A stretch of 36,312 nt of DNA, taken from the NCBI GenBank assembly GCA_028683785.1, contig JAQUHC010000005.1, forward strand, positions 1 through 36,312. The letters run 5' to 3'. The translations under genes were made by a program, and so were the position numbers. Positions 1-10,125 of this stretch are shown here, piece after piece. Source of the DNA: Oscillospiraceae bacterium. GTDB taxonomy: Bacteria; Bacillota; Clostridia; Oscillospirales; Acutalibacteraceae. The notes beneath the pieces were generated by a model. It was not told the DNA's origin and did no database searches. It saw only the letters and a program-made list of their open reading frames with translations. Every line of letters starts with the position of its first letter. Within the stretch, counting starts at the first letter, position 1.

Positions 1-119
1 CTTCTGACAGCGTTTGGCTTCCTGCATTTTGGGACGGTTCTGCAGATGCATATGAAAATGAAAACAGACTGAGTATTACCGCAAAGGAAAGTAGGTATGC
101 TAAATAACGTTTTTTCATT
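1..119 (-). CDS. N-terminus of a secreted/exported protein (partial, runs off the left edge)
   Basis: Reverse strand reads MKKRYLAYLLSFAVILSLFSFSYASAEPSQNAGSQTLSE..., a typical Sec signal peptide with ASA-like cleavage site. AAAGGA lies upstream, and a good promoter is further upstream. Not in the ORF track because it is truncated. Confidence 0.72.
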
Positions 120-159
120 CTGAACATTCCTTTACAATTATATTACCATATGTGTATAA

Positions 160-187
160 ATATAACACAAAAATATTTTTTTGTCAA
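160..187 (-). promoter_or_regulatory. Putative sigma-A promoter for the left-edge secreted protein (TTGACA-16 bp-TATATT)
   Basis: Reverse strand TTGACA AAAAATATTTTTGTGT TATATT, about 40 bp upstream of the start codon. Confidence 0.55.
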
Positions 188-480
188 CGTTTACATTTTT
201 AAGACAATAATCTCAATAATCGGTTGGTGACTAAAAATCATGTATCAAGCGAGTTCTTTACAAAAAGACGGTAATATTTTAGTTTTTCTCAAATTCGAAA
301 CATTTCAATAATTTATATTACTAAGCTTTATGGTAATGGACTATAAGTGGCCTATGCCCGTCGAAAAACGCATAAATATTACAGCGAGGTTTTAAACATA
401 ATTGCCTAATTTATAAAACAAGCTTGTTATAGTGCGGATTCTATTACCAACCGTTAACTAAGGTATTTGTTTTTTAAGAA

Positions 481-518
481 TTAAAAAATAGGCGTATCGT
501 TTTTTGACGATACGCCTA
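481..518 (-). terminator. Rho-independent terminator downstream of ppdK
   Basis: Perfect stem TAGGCGTATCG / CGATACGCCTA with an 8-nt loop, followed on the minus strand by TTTTTTAATTC. Confidence 0.8.
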
Positions 519-639
519 CCATTTTTAGATATAAACCTCTACTGTTAAATCCGTCCATTGAAACTTTTAGGGATAGTCTCCGTTGGCTTTACGAAAGGCT
601 TTAGCGGCTTCGTAGTCCACCGTGAACTCGAAGTAGAGA

Positions 640-3273
640 TTAGTCCTCCCTACTACGTATAGCAGCCTGTGCTGCAGCCAGGCGGGCTATCGGTACGCGG
701 TAGGGGGAGCAGGAGACATAGTTAAGTCCGGTATTGTGGCAGAACTCAACCGATGAGGGGTCGCCGCCGTGTTCTCCGCAGATGCCCAGTTTTATATTCG
801 GGCGGGTGGCTTTGCCTTTTTCCACAGCCATCTTTACGAGAACGCCTACGCCTGTCTGATCAAGACGGGCAAACGGGTCTGATTCGTAAATGTTATTGTC
901 ATAATATGCATCAAGGAAATTGCCTGCATCATCACGGCTGAACCCAAAGGTCATCTGGGTGAGGTCGTTGGTGCCGAAGGAGAAGAACTCGGCTTCGGTT
1001 GCAATCTGATCCGCCGTAACGGCAGCGCGCGGTATCTCGATCATGGTTCCGACAAGATACTTCAGTTCTATGCCCGCCTCGGCAATCAGCTTATCGGCCG
1101 TTGCGGTAACGGTATTCTTGACGAATTTAAGTTCCTTTACTTCCCCAACCAGCGGAATCATGATTTCGGGGACTATATTAAATTCGGGATGCTTTCTGCT
1201 GACATTGATTGCGGCATTGATAACCGCGGTTGTCTGCATCTCGGCAATTTCGGGATAGGAAACGGTGAGACGGCAGCCGCGATGCCCCATCATGGGGTTA
1301 AACTCATGCAGCGATGAAATAACAGCCTTTAGCTCTGCCACGGTGATGTTCAGCTCTTTTGAAATCTCTGCGATCTCCTCATCCTTGGTGGGCAGGAACT
1401 CATGCAGCGGAGGATCGAGGAAACGGATGGTCATGGGACGGTCCTCCAGCACCTCATACATTGCCTCAAAGTCGCTCTGCTGATAGGGCAGTATCTTGGC
1501 AAGAGCCTTTTTGCGAGATTCGACATCCTTAGCAACTATCATTTCGCGCATGGCCTTGATGCGTTCACCTTCAAAAAACATATGCTCGGTGCGGCAAAGC
1601 CCGATACCTTCTGCCCCAAACTTAACCGCCTGAGCGGCATCGCGGGGGGTGTCGGCGTTGGCGCGAACCTTCATGGCGCGGGCGGCATCAGCCCAAGCCA
1701 TGAAGCGGCTGAAGTCTCCCGATATTGAAGCCTCAACCGTGGGGATTGCCTGAGCATAAATGTTGCCGGTTGAGCCGTCAAGAGAGATATAATCCCCCTC
1801 TTTGATGGTTTTGCCGCCGAGGGTGAAGCATTTATTTTCTTCGTCAATCTTTATATCGCCGCAGCCGGATACGCAGCAGGTGCCCATTCCGCGCGCAACA
1901 ACCGCTGCGTGAGAGGTCATGCCGCCGCGAACCGTAAGAATACCCTGAGAAACATCCATTCCCTCAATATCCTCGGGAGAGGTTTCAAGACGGGTAAGAA
2001 TAACCTTTTCTCCTCTATCCGACCAAGCTCTTGCATCGGCGGCGTTAAACACCACCCGACCGAAAGCAGCTCCCGGGGAGGCTGCCAAGCCTTTGCCTAT
2101 AACCTCCGCCTTTTTGAGAGCAGCTGTGTCAAACTGGGGATGCAGCAGCGAATCAAGCTGCTTGGGCTCTACCCGCATGACAGCCTCTTGCTCGGTGATC
2201 ATCTTCTCGTCAACAAGGTCGACCGCAATCTTTAATGCAGCGGCGGCCGTGCGCTTGCCGTTGCGGGTTTGAAGCATATAGAGCTTGCCATCTTCAATGG
2301 TGAACTCCATATCCTGCATATCGCGATAATGATTTTCAAGCCGCTCAGACAACTCGACAAACTGCTTATAAACATCCGGCATAATCTCATTCAGTTCGGA
2401 TATCGGGGAAGGCGTGCGTATACCTGCGACAACATCTTCGCCCTGAGCGTTGATTAAAAATTCGCCGAACAGCTTATTTTCACCTGTAGCGGCATTACGG
2501 GTAAAGGCAACGCCGGTACCGGAATTATCACCTGTGTTGCCGAACACCATCATCTGAACATTGACGGCGGTGCCCCAGTTGTACGGGATATCGTTCATGC
2601 GGCGGTAGTAGTTGGCGCGGGGGTTGTCCCATGAACGGAAAACAGCCTTGATCGCTTCCATGAGCTGAACCTTTGGCTCGGAGGGGAATTCTACCCCCTT
2701 CTGCTCTTTATAGAACGCTTTAAATTTGGCGGTCATTTCCTTCATGTCGTCCGCGGTAAAATCGGTGTCCAGCTGGATGCCGCGAGCTTCCTTCATCTCA
2801 TCGATTATTTTCTCAAATTCTTTTTTTGAAAGCTCCATGACAACATCCGAAAACATCTGAACAAAGCGGCGGTAGGAATCATAAGCAAAACGGGGATTGC
2901 CCGTTTTTTTAGCAAGCCCTTCAACCACGACATCATTCAGCCCGAGGTTGAGAATGGTATCCATCATGCCGGGCATCGAAGCACGTGCACCCGAACGCAC
3001 CGAAACCAACAACGGATTAACCGGATCGCCGAACTTTTTACCGGATTTCTGCTCCAATTTGCCAAGCGCTTCATATATTTGTGCTTCTATGTCTGCATTA
3101 ATTGTACGCGCATCCTCATAATACTGAGTGCAGGCCTCGGTCGATACTATAAAACCCGAAGGAACCGGCATACCCAGATTGGTCATTTCGGCTAAATTGG
3201 CACCCTTACCACCGAGGAGCTCACGCATACTGCCTTTGCCCTCGCTGAAAAGATACACATATTTGTGACTCAT
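640..3273 (-). CDS. ppdK: Pyruvate, phosphate dikinase
   Basis: 877 aa. Contains GGKGANLAEM, the GGMTSHAAVVARGMGTCCVSG phosphohistidine motif and the C-terminal GICGEHGGDPSSVEF motif. Confidence 0.97.
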   Translation of the reverse strand: MSHKYVYLFSEGKGSMRELLGGKGANLAEMTNLGMPVPSGFIVSTEACTQYYEDARTINADIEAQIYEALGKLEQKSGKKFGDPVNPLLVSVRSGARASMPGMMDTILNLGLNDVVVEGLAKKTGNPRFAYDSYRRFVQMFSDVVMELSKKEFEKIIDEMKEARGIQLDTDFTADDMKEMTAKFKAFYKEQKGVEFPSEPKVQLMEAIKAVFRSWDNPRANYYRRMNDIPYNWGTAVNVQMMVFGNTGDNSGTGVAFTRNAATGENKLFGEFLINAQGEDVVAGIRTPSPISELNEIMPDVYKQFVELSERLENHYRDMQDMEFTIEDGKLYMLQTRNGKRTAAAALKIAVDLVDEKMITEQEAVMRVEPKQLDSLLHPQFDTAALKKAEVIGKGLAASPGAAFGRVVFNAADARAWSDRGEKVILTRLETSPEDIEGMDVSQGILTVRGGMTSHAAVVARGMGTCCVSGCGDIKIDEENKCFTLGGKTIKEGDYISLDGSTGNIYAQAIPTVEASISGDFSRFMAWADAARAMKVRANADTPRDAAQAVKFGAEGIGLCRTEHMFFEGERIKAMREMIVAKDVESRKKALAKILPYQQSDFEAMYEVLEDRPMTIRFLDPPLHEFLPTKDEEIAEISKELNITVAELKAVISSLHEFNPMMGHRGCRLTVSYPEIAEMQTTAVINAAINVSRKHPEFNIVPEIMIPLVGEVKELKFVKNTVTATADKLIAEAGIELKYLVGTMIEIPRAAVTADQIATEAEFFSFGTNDLTQMTFGFSRDDAGNFLDAYYDNNIYESDPFARLDQTGVGVLVKMAVEKGKATRPNIKLGICGEHGGDPSSVEFCHNTGLNYVSCSPYRVPIARLAAAQAAIRSRED

Positions 3274-3578
3274 CTAATCTACCTCCTATATTTCACTGCC
3301 GCAACCCGTTGTTTGTGATTTCATGTTATTATTGCATTTCGGCAGCAATATGTATTATACCAAATCGGTAAGCATATTTCCATATAAAGTTTTCGATATC
3401 TAATAAATTTTCCCTTTATACAAATATTATGATAAAAATATCTTGCTCTCTGTTATTTATTTGCAAAAGCTATTGAAAAAAGAGGGCGGTTTTGCCATAA
3501 TGTTATTTATACAGTAAATTTATTTTTATATATTGTTGGAGAATTTACTATAAAATGCACGGAGGGGGCAAAAACAAA

Positions 3579-4538
3579 ATGAATTATCACGGCAAGGACA
3601 TTAAAATTTTCTCGGCAAATTCTCATCCCCGTCTTGCGGTACATATTTCAGAAAAGCTGGGTCTTCCGCTTGGGCGTTCCGAGGTGAAAACCTTCAGTGA
3701 CGGAGAAATTTCGGTTTCGATAAACGAATCGGTTCGCGGTTCGGATGTTTTTGTGGTTCAGTCCACCTGCGCCCCGGTCAATAATAATCTGATGGAGCTG
3801 CTTATCATGATTGATGCGTTCAAGCGCGCATCAGCCGCCCGTATTACGGCTGTTATACCGTATTTCGGTTATGCCAGACAGGATCGAAAGGCCAAGGCGC
3901 GGGATCCGATTTCAGCCAAGCTGGTTGCCGACCTTATCACCACATCGGGCGCAAACAGGGTTCTCACCATGGATTTGCATGCCCCACAAATTCAGGGCTT
4001 TTTTAATATTCCGGTTGACCATTTGGTAGGCTCACCGATTTTGGCAAACTATTTTCGTGATATTATCGGAAAAGATCATGATAATTATGTGATCGTATCC
4101 CCCGACCTGGGATCGGTTACCCGCGCACGGAATTTTGCCGCCCGTCTGGATTGCACCATCGCAATTGTGGATAAAAGGCGGCAACGCGCAAATGTCAGCG
4201 AGGTTATGAATATTATCGGGGATGTGCGCGGCAAAAATGTAATACTGCTGGATGATATGATTGATACCTCCGGAACATTATGCAATGCGGCGGCGGCAAT
4301 AGCCGAAAAATGCGGAGCCCTGTCTGTTATGGCGGCGGCGACACACGGTGTACTGTCCGGCCCTGCAATCGAACGGATTAAAAGCAGCGTGATTGATAAG
4401 GTGGTAATTCTCGATACCATCGAGCTGCCGCCCGAGAAACAGATTGACAAAATAGAGGTTCTGCCCATTGCTTCTGTTTTCTCAGAGGCAATCGAGCGGA
4501 TTTATGAGGATAAACCGGTTTCAATTATGTTTAAGTGA
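3579..4538 (+). CDS. prs: Ribose-phosphate pyrophosphokinase
   Basis: KIFSANSHPRLA...GRSEVKTFSDGEISVSINESVRG...YFGYARQDRK...ILLDDMIDTSGTL PRPP motif. The ORF opens at 3555, but the ATG at 3579 lies behind GGAGGGGG and is the likelier start. Confidence 0.95.
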   Translation: MNYHGKDIKIFSANSHPRLAVHISEKLGLPLGRSEVKTFSDGEISVSINESVRGSDVFVVQSTCAPVNNNLMELLIMIDAFKRASAARITAVIPYFGYARQDRKAKARDPISAKLVADLITTSGANRVLTMDLHAPQIQGFFNIPVDHLVGSPILANYFRDIIGKDHDNYVIVSPDLGSVTRARNFAARLDCTIAIVDKRRQRANVSEVMNIIGDVRGKNVILLDDMIDTSGTLCNAAAAIAEKCGALSVMAAATHGVLSGPAIERIKSSVIDKVVILDTIELPPEKQIDKIEVLPIASVFSEAIERIYEDKPVSIMFK

Positions 4539-4570
4539 AGCTTTATTTTTTTCTTAAGGGGATACTGTAA

Positions 4571-5167
4571 ATGTTTTTTCGCAATCCTAAATATTCGCCT
4601 GTGGATTTTTTGGTCGTCGGGCTTGGAAATCCGGGGAAAAAATATGAGGGGACGCGTCACAACTCCGGTTTTGTCGTGTTAGAAACGCTTGCTCAAAATC
4701 TGGGTGTCAAGGTCAATCGGGTTAAATTCAAATCGCTTTGCGGCGATGGAAAGATCGGCGACAGTCGAGTTTTGTTAATGCAGCCCCAAACCTTTATGAA
4801 TGCCAGCGGTGAAGCGGTATGTGAAGCCATGCGGTTTTACAAGCTAAAGCCTGAACAGGTTCTGGTTATTTTCGATGACATTTCTTTACCGGTCGGAGCC
4901 GTTCGCATAAGGCGCAAGGGAAGCGACGGCGGCCAAAAGGGAATGCAAAGCATCATTACCCTTTCGGGCAGCGATGAGTTCCCGCGCGTTAAAATCGGTA
5001 TAGGTGAAAAGCCACATCCCGACTATGAGCTTTCGGCATGGGTGCTGTCCCGCTTCACAAAGCAAGAAGCTGCCCTGCTGTTGGAGGCTGCCGAAACGGC
5101 TGCAGCTGCCGTCTGTATGATTGTACAGGGCAATATTGACGAGGCGATGAACAGGTATTCAAAATGA
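4571..5167 (+). CDS. pth: Peptidyl-tRNA hydrolase
   Basis: VGLGNPGKKYEGTRHNSGF, PQTFMNASGEAV, DDISLPVGAVRIRRKGSDGGQKGMQSI motifs; sits between prs and mfd. Confidence 0.96.
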   Translation: MFFRNPKYSPVDFLVVGLGNPGKKYEGTRHNSGFVVLETLAQNLGVKVNRVKFKSLCGDGKIGDSRVLLMQPQTFMNASGEAVCEAMRFYKLKPEQVLVIFDDISLPVGAVRIRRKGSDGGQKGMQSIITLSGSDEFPRVKIGIGEKPHPDYELSAWVLSRFTKQEAALLLEAAETAAAAVCMIVQGNIDEAMNRYSK

Positions 5168-5186
5168 CACAAAGGAATTTGACGCA

Positions 5187-8100
5187 ATGAATGTTTTAAA
5201 CAAAGGTCTGACCGGTCTTGCCGCTTTTCAGTCGCTTTGTGCTGATATAGGCGCAGGGCGGCTTCCTGCTTCTGTCACCGGTCTGGGACATATTCATAAG
5301 ATTCATTTTATCTCTGCCCTGTCTGCCGCCCTCGGCAGGCGGGCAGTGCTGTTGACAGCGGATGAGGGAGAAGCCGCAAAAGTGTGTGAGGATGCGGCTG
5401 CTTTGGGTATGAGGGCGGTATTTTTCCCCGCTCGTGATTTGTCGCTCCGGAGCGTTGAATCGGTCTCCCGCGAGTTTGAGCAGCAGCGGCTGGGTGCTCT
5501 TTCTAAAATAATGTCGGGGGAATATGATATTGTCGTTGCCGCGGTCGATGCGGCAGCCCAATTCACCCTGCCGCCCGATGTGCTGCGTTCTCGAACCATC
5601 ACCCTTCGTGAGGGATTGCCTCTTCCTGTAAAAAGCCTTCCCGCCGCACTTGTTGCCGCCGGATATGAACGGTGCGACCAAATAGAGGGGGCGGGTCAGT
5701 TTGCCGTTCGCGGAGGTATTTTCGATATTTTTCCGGCAGCCTGTCCTTCTCCCGTTCGTGTCGAGCTTTGGGGGGATACCGTTGATACCATCGGGTATTA
5801 CGATATCATTACACAACGCCGCACCCAACCGCTTAAAATTGTTTCGGTCACTCCTGCCGCCGAGGTCATGCCTGACAATCAAGAACGGCTTGCCGACGAT
5901 ATTGAGGTACTGGCTTCCGAGTTAAAGGGTAAAAGCGCGTCTGCGGCGCGGGAGCTGTTGCTGGCAGATGCATCTCGCCTGCGGGGGGGCGGTCGTCCGG
6001 CCTCGTTTGATAAATATATCGGGTTGATATATAAAAAGCCGGCCACCCTATTTGATTATACCGGTTATAACAACTCCGCCGATGTGATGCTTTTTGTGTC
6101 CGAGACCGCTCGTGTTCGTGAACGCCTTCGCACCGCAGTATGGCAGCTTGAAGAAGATATAAAGGCGCTTCTCGCCGAAGGACAGCTTTGTCGGGGATTA
6201 ACCGAATTTATGCTGGATTCTGTCGGTGTTCAGTCGGAGCTTGAAAAGCGCGGGGGGATTCTGCTTGACACCTTTGCCCGCACCGGTCAGGACATATATC
6301 TTAAATCGCTTTATAATATCAATGCAAGGCAGCTTCCGGCATGGTCGGGCGGGCTTGATTTGTTGGCGGATGACCTGAAAAATTATATGAACCGTAACAT
6401 GGCCTGCATAGTTTTGGCAGGCAGCGAAGTAAAAAATGCCAAAATGCTTGCCGATGATCTTGTCAAGAGGGGAATTCCCGCTTTATATGCGCCCTCACCC
6501 CAAGCACCCGTGAAAAACCGCGTTCTGGTTCTCCAGGGCGGGCTGTCTGCCGGGATGGAATACCCCGAAGCGGGGTTTGCCGTTATAACCCATGGGCGTA
6601 TCGGGAGCGAAAGGAGAAAGGTGCGCCGGAGAAGGCATGATAAGGCGGCCGAAATCCATAATCTAACCGAGCTTACACCGGGGGATTATATTGTACATGC
6701 GGCGCATGGTATCGGGCTTTATCAAGGCATACATCCCCTTGAAGTTCAGGGTGTTATCAAGGATTATATAAAAATTGAATACGATAAAGGCGACACCCTT
6801 TATGTGCCGGTAACCCAGCTTGACCTTGTTTCAAAATACATCGGCACCAAGGATGATGTGAGGGTGCGGCTGCACCGTCTCGGCGGGCAGGAATGGCAAA
6901 AAACCAAAGCCCGGGTTCGCACAGCGGTCAAGGATATTGCCCGGCAGCTCATACAGCTTTATGCGCAGCGTATGTCCTCCCCGGGGTTTGCCTTCGAGCC
7001 GGACGGCGAATGGCAGTATGATTTTGAACGCCGATTTGAGTATGAGGAAACCGACGACCAGCTTCGATGCGTTGAGGAGATTAAATCCGATATGGAGCGC
7101 ACGGTGCCCATGGATCGTCTGTTATGCGGGGATGTGGGATTCGGTAAGACCGAGGTCGCACTTCGGGCTGCCTTCAAATGCGTAACCCAAAGTAAACAAT
7201 GCGTGTTGCTTGTCCCCACAACAATCCTTGCTTTTCAGCATTATAATACAATCATTCAACGATTTGACGGCTTTCCCGTTCGGGTGGATATGCTGTCCCG
7301 TTTTCGCACCCCAAAGCAGCAGGAGCAAACAATCAAAAAGCTTGCAAACGGAGAGGTGGATATTGTAGTAGGCACCCACCGTATACTGTCAAAGGATATA
7401 AAATTTTATGATATCGGACTGATAATAGTTGATGAGGAGCAGCGTTTCGGGGTCGCGCAAAAGGAAAGGCTTAATGAGGCCTATCCGAATGTAGATGTTC
7501 TCACCCTGTCTGCCACCCCAATCCCGCGTACCCTTAACATGGCCATGAGCGGTATACGCGATATGTCGATAATCGAGGAAGCACCCCAGGACCGCCATCC
7601 GGTTCAAACCTATGTGCTGGAATATGACACAGGTATTTTGTCCGATGCCATAAGGCGTGAACTGAGGCGGGGCGGCCAGGTATATTATTTGCACAACCGG
7701 ACCGAAACCATCGAGCGTTGTGCGGCAAGCATACAGATGCGTATCCCCGAAGCGCGGGTAGGATTTGCTCACGGGAAAATGGGCGAGGAGCAGCTTTCTG
7801 ATATATGGAAGCAGATGCTGGAGCACGAAATCGATGTGCTTGTTTGCACAACGATTATTGAAGCCGGCGTGGATGTGCCCAACGCAAACACCCTGATTAT
7901 CGAAAACGCGGACAGGTTTGGGTTGTCACAGCTTCATCAGCTTAGGGGTAGGGTCGGGCGTTCCGCCCGTCGGGCTTTTGCGTATCTCTCCTTTGTGAGG
8001 GGCAAGGTGCTTACCGATGTTGCCACCAAGCGGTTGGAGGCGGTGCGTGAATTTACCGAATTCGGCGCGGGTTTTAAAATTGCCATGCGAGATATGGAAA

Positions 8101-8687
8101 TCCGAGGAGCGGGCAATATTCTCGGGGCACAACAGCACGGACATATGGAAGCTGTGGGATATGAAATGTATCTCCGGCTTTTGGGTGAGGCGGTAAACGA
8201 GGAAAAAGGAATACCCGATAAAAACCGGGAAGCCGAATGCCTTATCGACCTTCAGGTTACGGCACATATTCCCGAAGATTATATCTCATCCACCGCGCAA
8301 AGGCTGGATATCTATCGGCGCATTGCCGACATTCGTTCGCATGAAGACTCATTGGATGTTTATGATGAATTAATCGACCGATTCGGAGATCCCCCCGAGG
8401 CGGTTCAAGGCCTTATCGACGTTGCCATGCTTCGCAATATGGCGGCCGATATCGGAGTATATGAGGTGAATCAGAAGCAGGACAGTCTTTTATTATATAT
8501 GAGGCACCTGGATATGCAGGTGGGCTCCCGCATATCTTCCGCGCTTAAGGGGCGTGTCATGATCAGCGCAGGTGCAAAACCCTATATAGCAGTCAAGGTC
8601 AGAAAAGGGTTCACACCGCTGGACACCCTGAGAGAGGCTCTTGAAGCCTGTCGCCCCGATGATACGGCAAACGATAAAACGGAGTAA
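5187..8687 (+). CDS. mfd: Transcription-repair coupling factor
   Basis: 1166 aa SF2 translocase: LLCGDVGFGKTEVALRAAF (Walker A), DEEQRFGV, TLSATPIPRTLNMAMSG, QLHQLRGRVGRS; CarD-like region PGDYIVHAAHGIGLYQGI. Confidence 0.97.
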   Translation: MNVLNKGLTGLAAFQSLCADIGAGRLPASVTGLGHIHKIHFISALSAALGRRAVLLTADEGEAAKVCEDAAALGMRAVFFPARDLSLRSVESVSREFEQQRLGALSKIMSGEYDIVVAAVDAAAQFTLPPDVLRSRTITLREGLPLPVKSLPAALVAAGYERCDQIEGAGQFAVRGGIFDIFPAACPSPVRVELWGDTVDTIGYYDIITQRRTQPLKIVSVTPAAEVMPDNQERLADDIEVLASELKGKSASAARELLLADASRLRGGGRPASFDKYIGLIYKKPATLFDYTGYNNSADVMLFVSETARVRERLRTAVWQLEEDIKALLAEGQLCRGLTEFMLDSVGVQSELEKRGGILLDTFARTGQDIYLKSLYNINARQLPAWSGGLDLLADDLKNYMNRNMACIVLAGSEVKNAKMLADDLVKRGIPALYAPSPQAPVKNRVLVLQGGLSAGMEYPEAGFAVITHGRIGSERRKVRRRRHDKAAEIHNLTELTPGDYIVHAAHGIGLYQGIHPLEVQGVIKDYIKIEYDKGDTLYVPVTQLDLVSKYIGTKDDVRVRLHRLGGQEWQKTKARVRTAVKDIARQLIQLYAQRMSSPGFAFEPDGEWQYDFERRFEYEETDDQLRCVEEIKSDMERTVPMDRLLCGDVGFGKTEVALRAAFKCVTQSKQCVLLVPTTILAFQHYNTIIQRFDGFPVRVDMLSRFRTPKQQEQTIKKLANGEVDIVVGTHRILSKDIKFYDIGLIIVDEEQRFGVAQKERLNEAYPNVDVLTLSATPIPRTLNMAMSGIRDMSIIEEAPQDRHPVQTYVLEYDTGILSDAIRRELRRGGQVYYLHNRTETIERCAASIQMRIPEARVGFAHGKMGEEQLSDIWKQMLEHEIDVLVCTTIIEAGVDVPNANTLIIENADRFGLSQLHQLRGRVGRSARRAFAYLSFVRGKVLTDVATKRLEAVREFTEFGAGFKIAMRDMEIRGAGNILGAQQHGHMEAVGYEMYLRLLGEAVNEEKGIPDKNREAECLIDLQVTAHIPEDYISSTAQRLDIYRRIADIRSHEDSLDVYDELIDRFGDPPEAVQGLIDVAMLRNMAADIGVYEVNQKQDSLLLYMRHLDMQVGSRISSALKGRVMISAGAKPYIAVKVRKGFTPLDTLREALEACRPDDTANDKTE

Positions 8688-8717
8688 AATTTCAACCCTT
8701 AAAAAGAAGGTGAAAGG

Positions 8718-9476
8718 ATGGTCATAAATATGCCAAACCTGTTTCAACAGCAGCATCAAGGCTTTTTATCAAGCTTTTCGCTTAAATGGATTGCAATAAT
8801 CTCGATGACGGTTGACCATATCGGCGCATTGGTAATACCCAAGGATTACAGTTTGATATTCCGCTGTTTTGGCAGAATAGCCTTTCCGATATTCTGTTTT
8901 CTTATAGTTGAGGGATGTTTTCACACACACAACCTGAAAAGGTATATTTTCCGTCTTTTCGCATTTGCACTCATATCAGAAATCCCGTTTGACCTCGCGT
9001 TCAGCAGGGTAATCTTTTCGACAAAAAAACAAAATGTATTCTTTACACTTTTAATAGGACTTGTTATGATAACCCTTACCGACAGAGCTTTTGAAAATCT
9101 TCGCGAAATAGAAAAAGCCCGTAAAGGTAAACGGGCAGGCTCTTTCTTCTATAAATTCCTATATTTGATAATCTGCTTTTTCTTCCTGTCCGGAGGGCTG
9201 GCAGCATCGATTTTGCTGAGGGTGGATTATACGCTGATTGGCGTATTGACAATAATGGCACTTTATATTTTCAGAAAATATACGGTTTTCGGGATGCTCT
9301 CCATCATGCTGATAAATGTACTATTGGGCAACATAATCCAATCCTTGGCGATTTTTTCTGTAATACCGATAATGCTTTATAACGGCGAAAAAGGGCATCG
9401 GATGAAATGGTTGTTTTATCTTTTTTACCCCTGCCATCTGCTGATTTTGGTTTTATTGAGATATTTGTTAAAATAA
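8718..9476 (+). CDS. TraX-family membrane protein (putative acyltransferase-like)
   Basis: LKWIAIISMTVDHIGALVIP...FRCFGRIAFPIFCFLIVEGCFHT is characteristic of the TraX family; multi-TM. A later in-frame ATG (8730) is an alternative start. Confidence 0.8.
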   Translation: MVINMPNLFQQQHQGFLSSFSLKWIAIISMTVDHIGALVIPKDYSLIFRCFGRIAFPIFCFLIVEGCFHTHNLKRYIFRLFAFALISEIPFDLAFSRVIFSTKKQNVFFTLLIGLVMITLTDRAFENLREIEKARKGKRAGSFFYKFLYLIICFFFLSGGLAASILLRVDYTLIGVLTIMALYIFRKYTVFGMLSIMLINVLLGNIIQSLAIFSVIPIMLYNGEKGHRMKWLFYLFYPCHLLILVLLRYLLK

Positions 9477-9512
9477 ACGGCGCGTATATACAGCCAGCAT
9501 ATTACGCACCGT
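9477..9512. terminator. Bidirectional hairpin terminator between the convergent TraX-like and flavin reductase-like genes
   Basis: ACGGCGCGTA ... TACGCACCGT stem (one mismatch) in AT-rich flanks between two convergent stops. Confidence 0.5.
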
Positions 9513-9528
9513 AAATATTTAATAAAAT

Positions 9529-10047
9529 TTATGCTCTTTTTATCACCTTTAAGATTTCGCCGACATACAACCTATGATAATCCTCCTGCCGATAATTGCC
9601 GCTGATGGCGGGGTCGAGAAAACTCTTTGGCTCGATATCCTGAAAATATATTTTACGGCATATTAGCGCAAGGCTGCATTCATCATAATAGGGTGCTTGT
9701 GCATCAAATATAGGGGTCAGTCCGGTTTGGGCAATTTTGTCGGTGTCCCGTCCCGAATGGGAACCGCAAAACTGTAATGCCCTCCGGTTTCCCTCCCCGA
9801 GGAATGACAGCGAAAAATATTTCTCCCGCTCAATAAATTCGTATGTGAAACGCGACGGGCGCACAAACGCAAAGCTCACATTGATGTTCCATAAAACGCC
9901 CATGCCTCCCCAGCTGGCGGTCATTGTGTTAAAATTCCCCGCCTGCCCAGCCGAAACAAGCATCCAATCCTTACCGATTTTCTGAAATATATTGTCGTTC
10001 AACTCCGCAGGGCTGACTTCGATAAATTTATTCATACAAATAACCAT
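9529..10047 (-). CDS. Flavin reductase-like (FMN-binding split barrel) protein
   Basis: GKDWMLVSAGQAGNFNTMTASWGGMGVLWNINVSFAFVRPSRFTYEFIE is typical of flavin reductase-like domain proteins. Confidence 0.8.
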   Translation of the reverse strand: MVICMNKFIEVSPAELNDNIFQKIGKDWMLVSAGQAGNFNTMTASWGGMGVLWNINVSFAFVRPSRFTYEFIEREKYFSLSFLGEGNRRALQFCGSHSGRDTDKIAQTGLTPIFDAQAPYYDECSLALICRKIYFQDIEPKSFLDPAISGNYRQEDYHRLYVGEILKVIKRA

Positions 10048-10125
10048 GCCTTTCTGTCTATATTATGTTCTTTTTAGTATAATAACATTATTTGATAGGA
10101 AAAACAAATAAAAGGGAGGGTTCAG

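Noticed and set aside
219-462. Inverted repeat CGGTTGGT...ACCAACCG in the left intergenic region
   Set aside because: Only about 8 bp, 220 bp apart, with no duplicated flanks or palindromic interior; likely chance.
5196-5882. Long antisense ORFs inside mfd (and similar ones inside nifJ, polA, ppdK, fhs)
   Set aside because: They lie wholly antisense or out of frame to strongly supported genes, have unprotein-like composition and no ribosome binding sites; expected by-products of codon bias.
9091-9150. AAAGCCCGTAAAGGTAAACGGGCAGGCTCTTTCTTC as an internal terminator in the TraX-like gene
   Set aside because: Inside an intact coding region with an imperfect stem and a short T-tract; codes for KARKGKRAGSFF.
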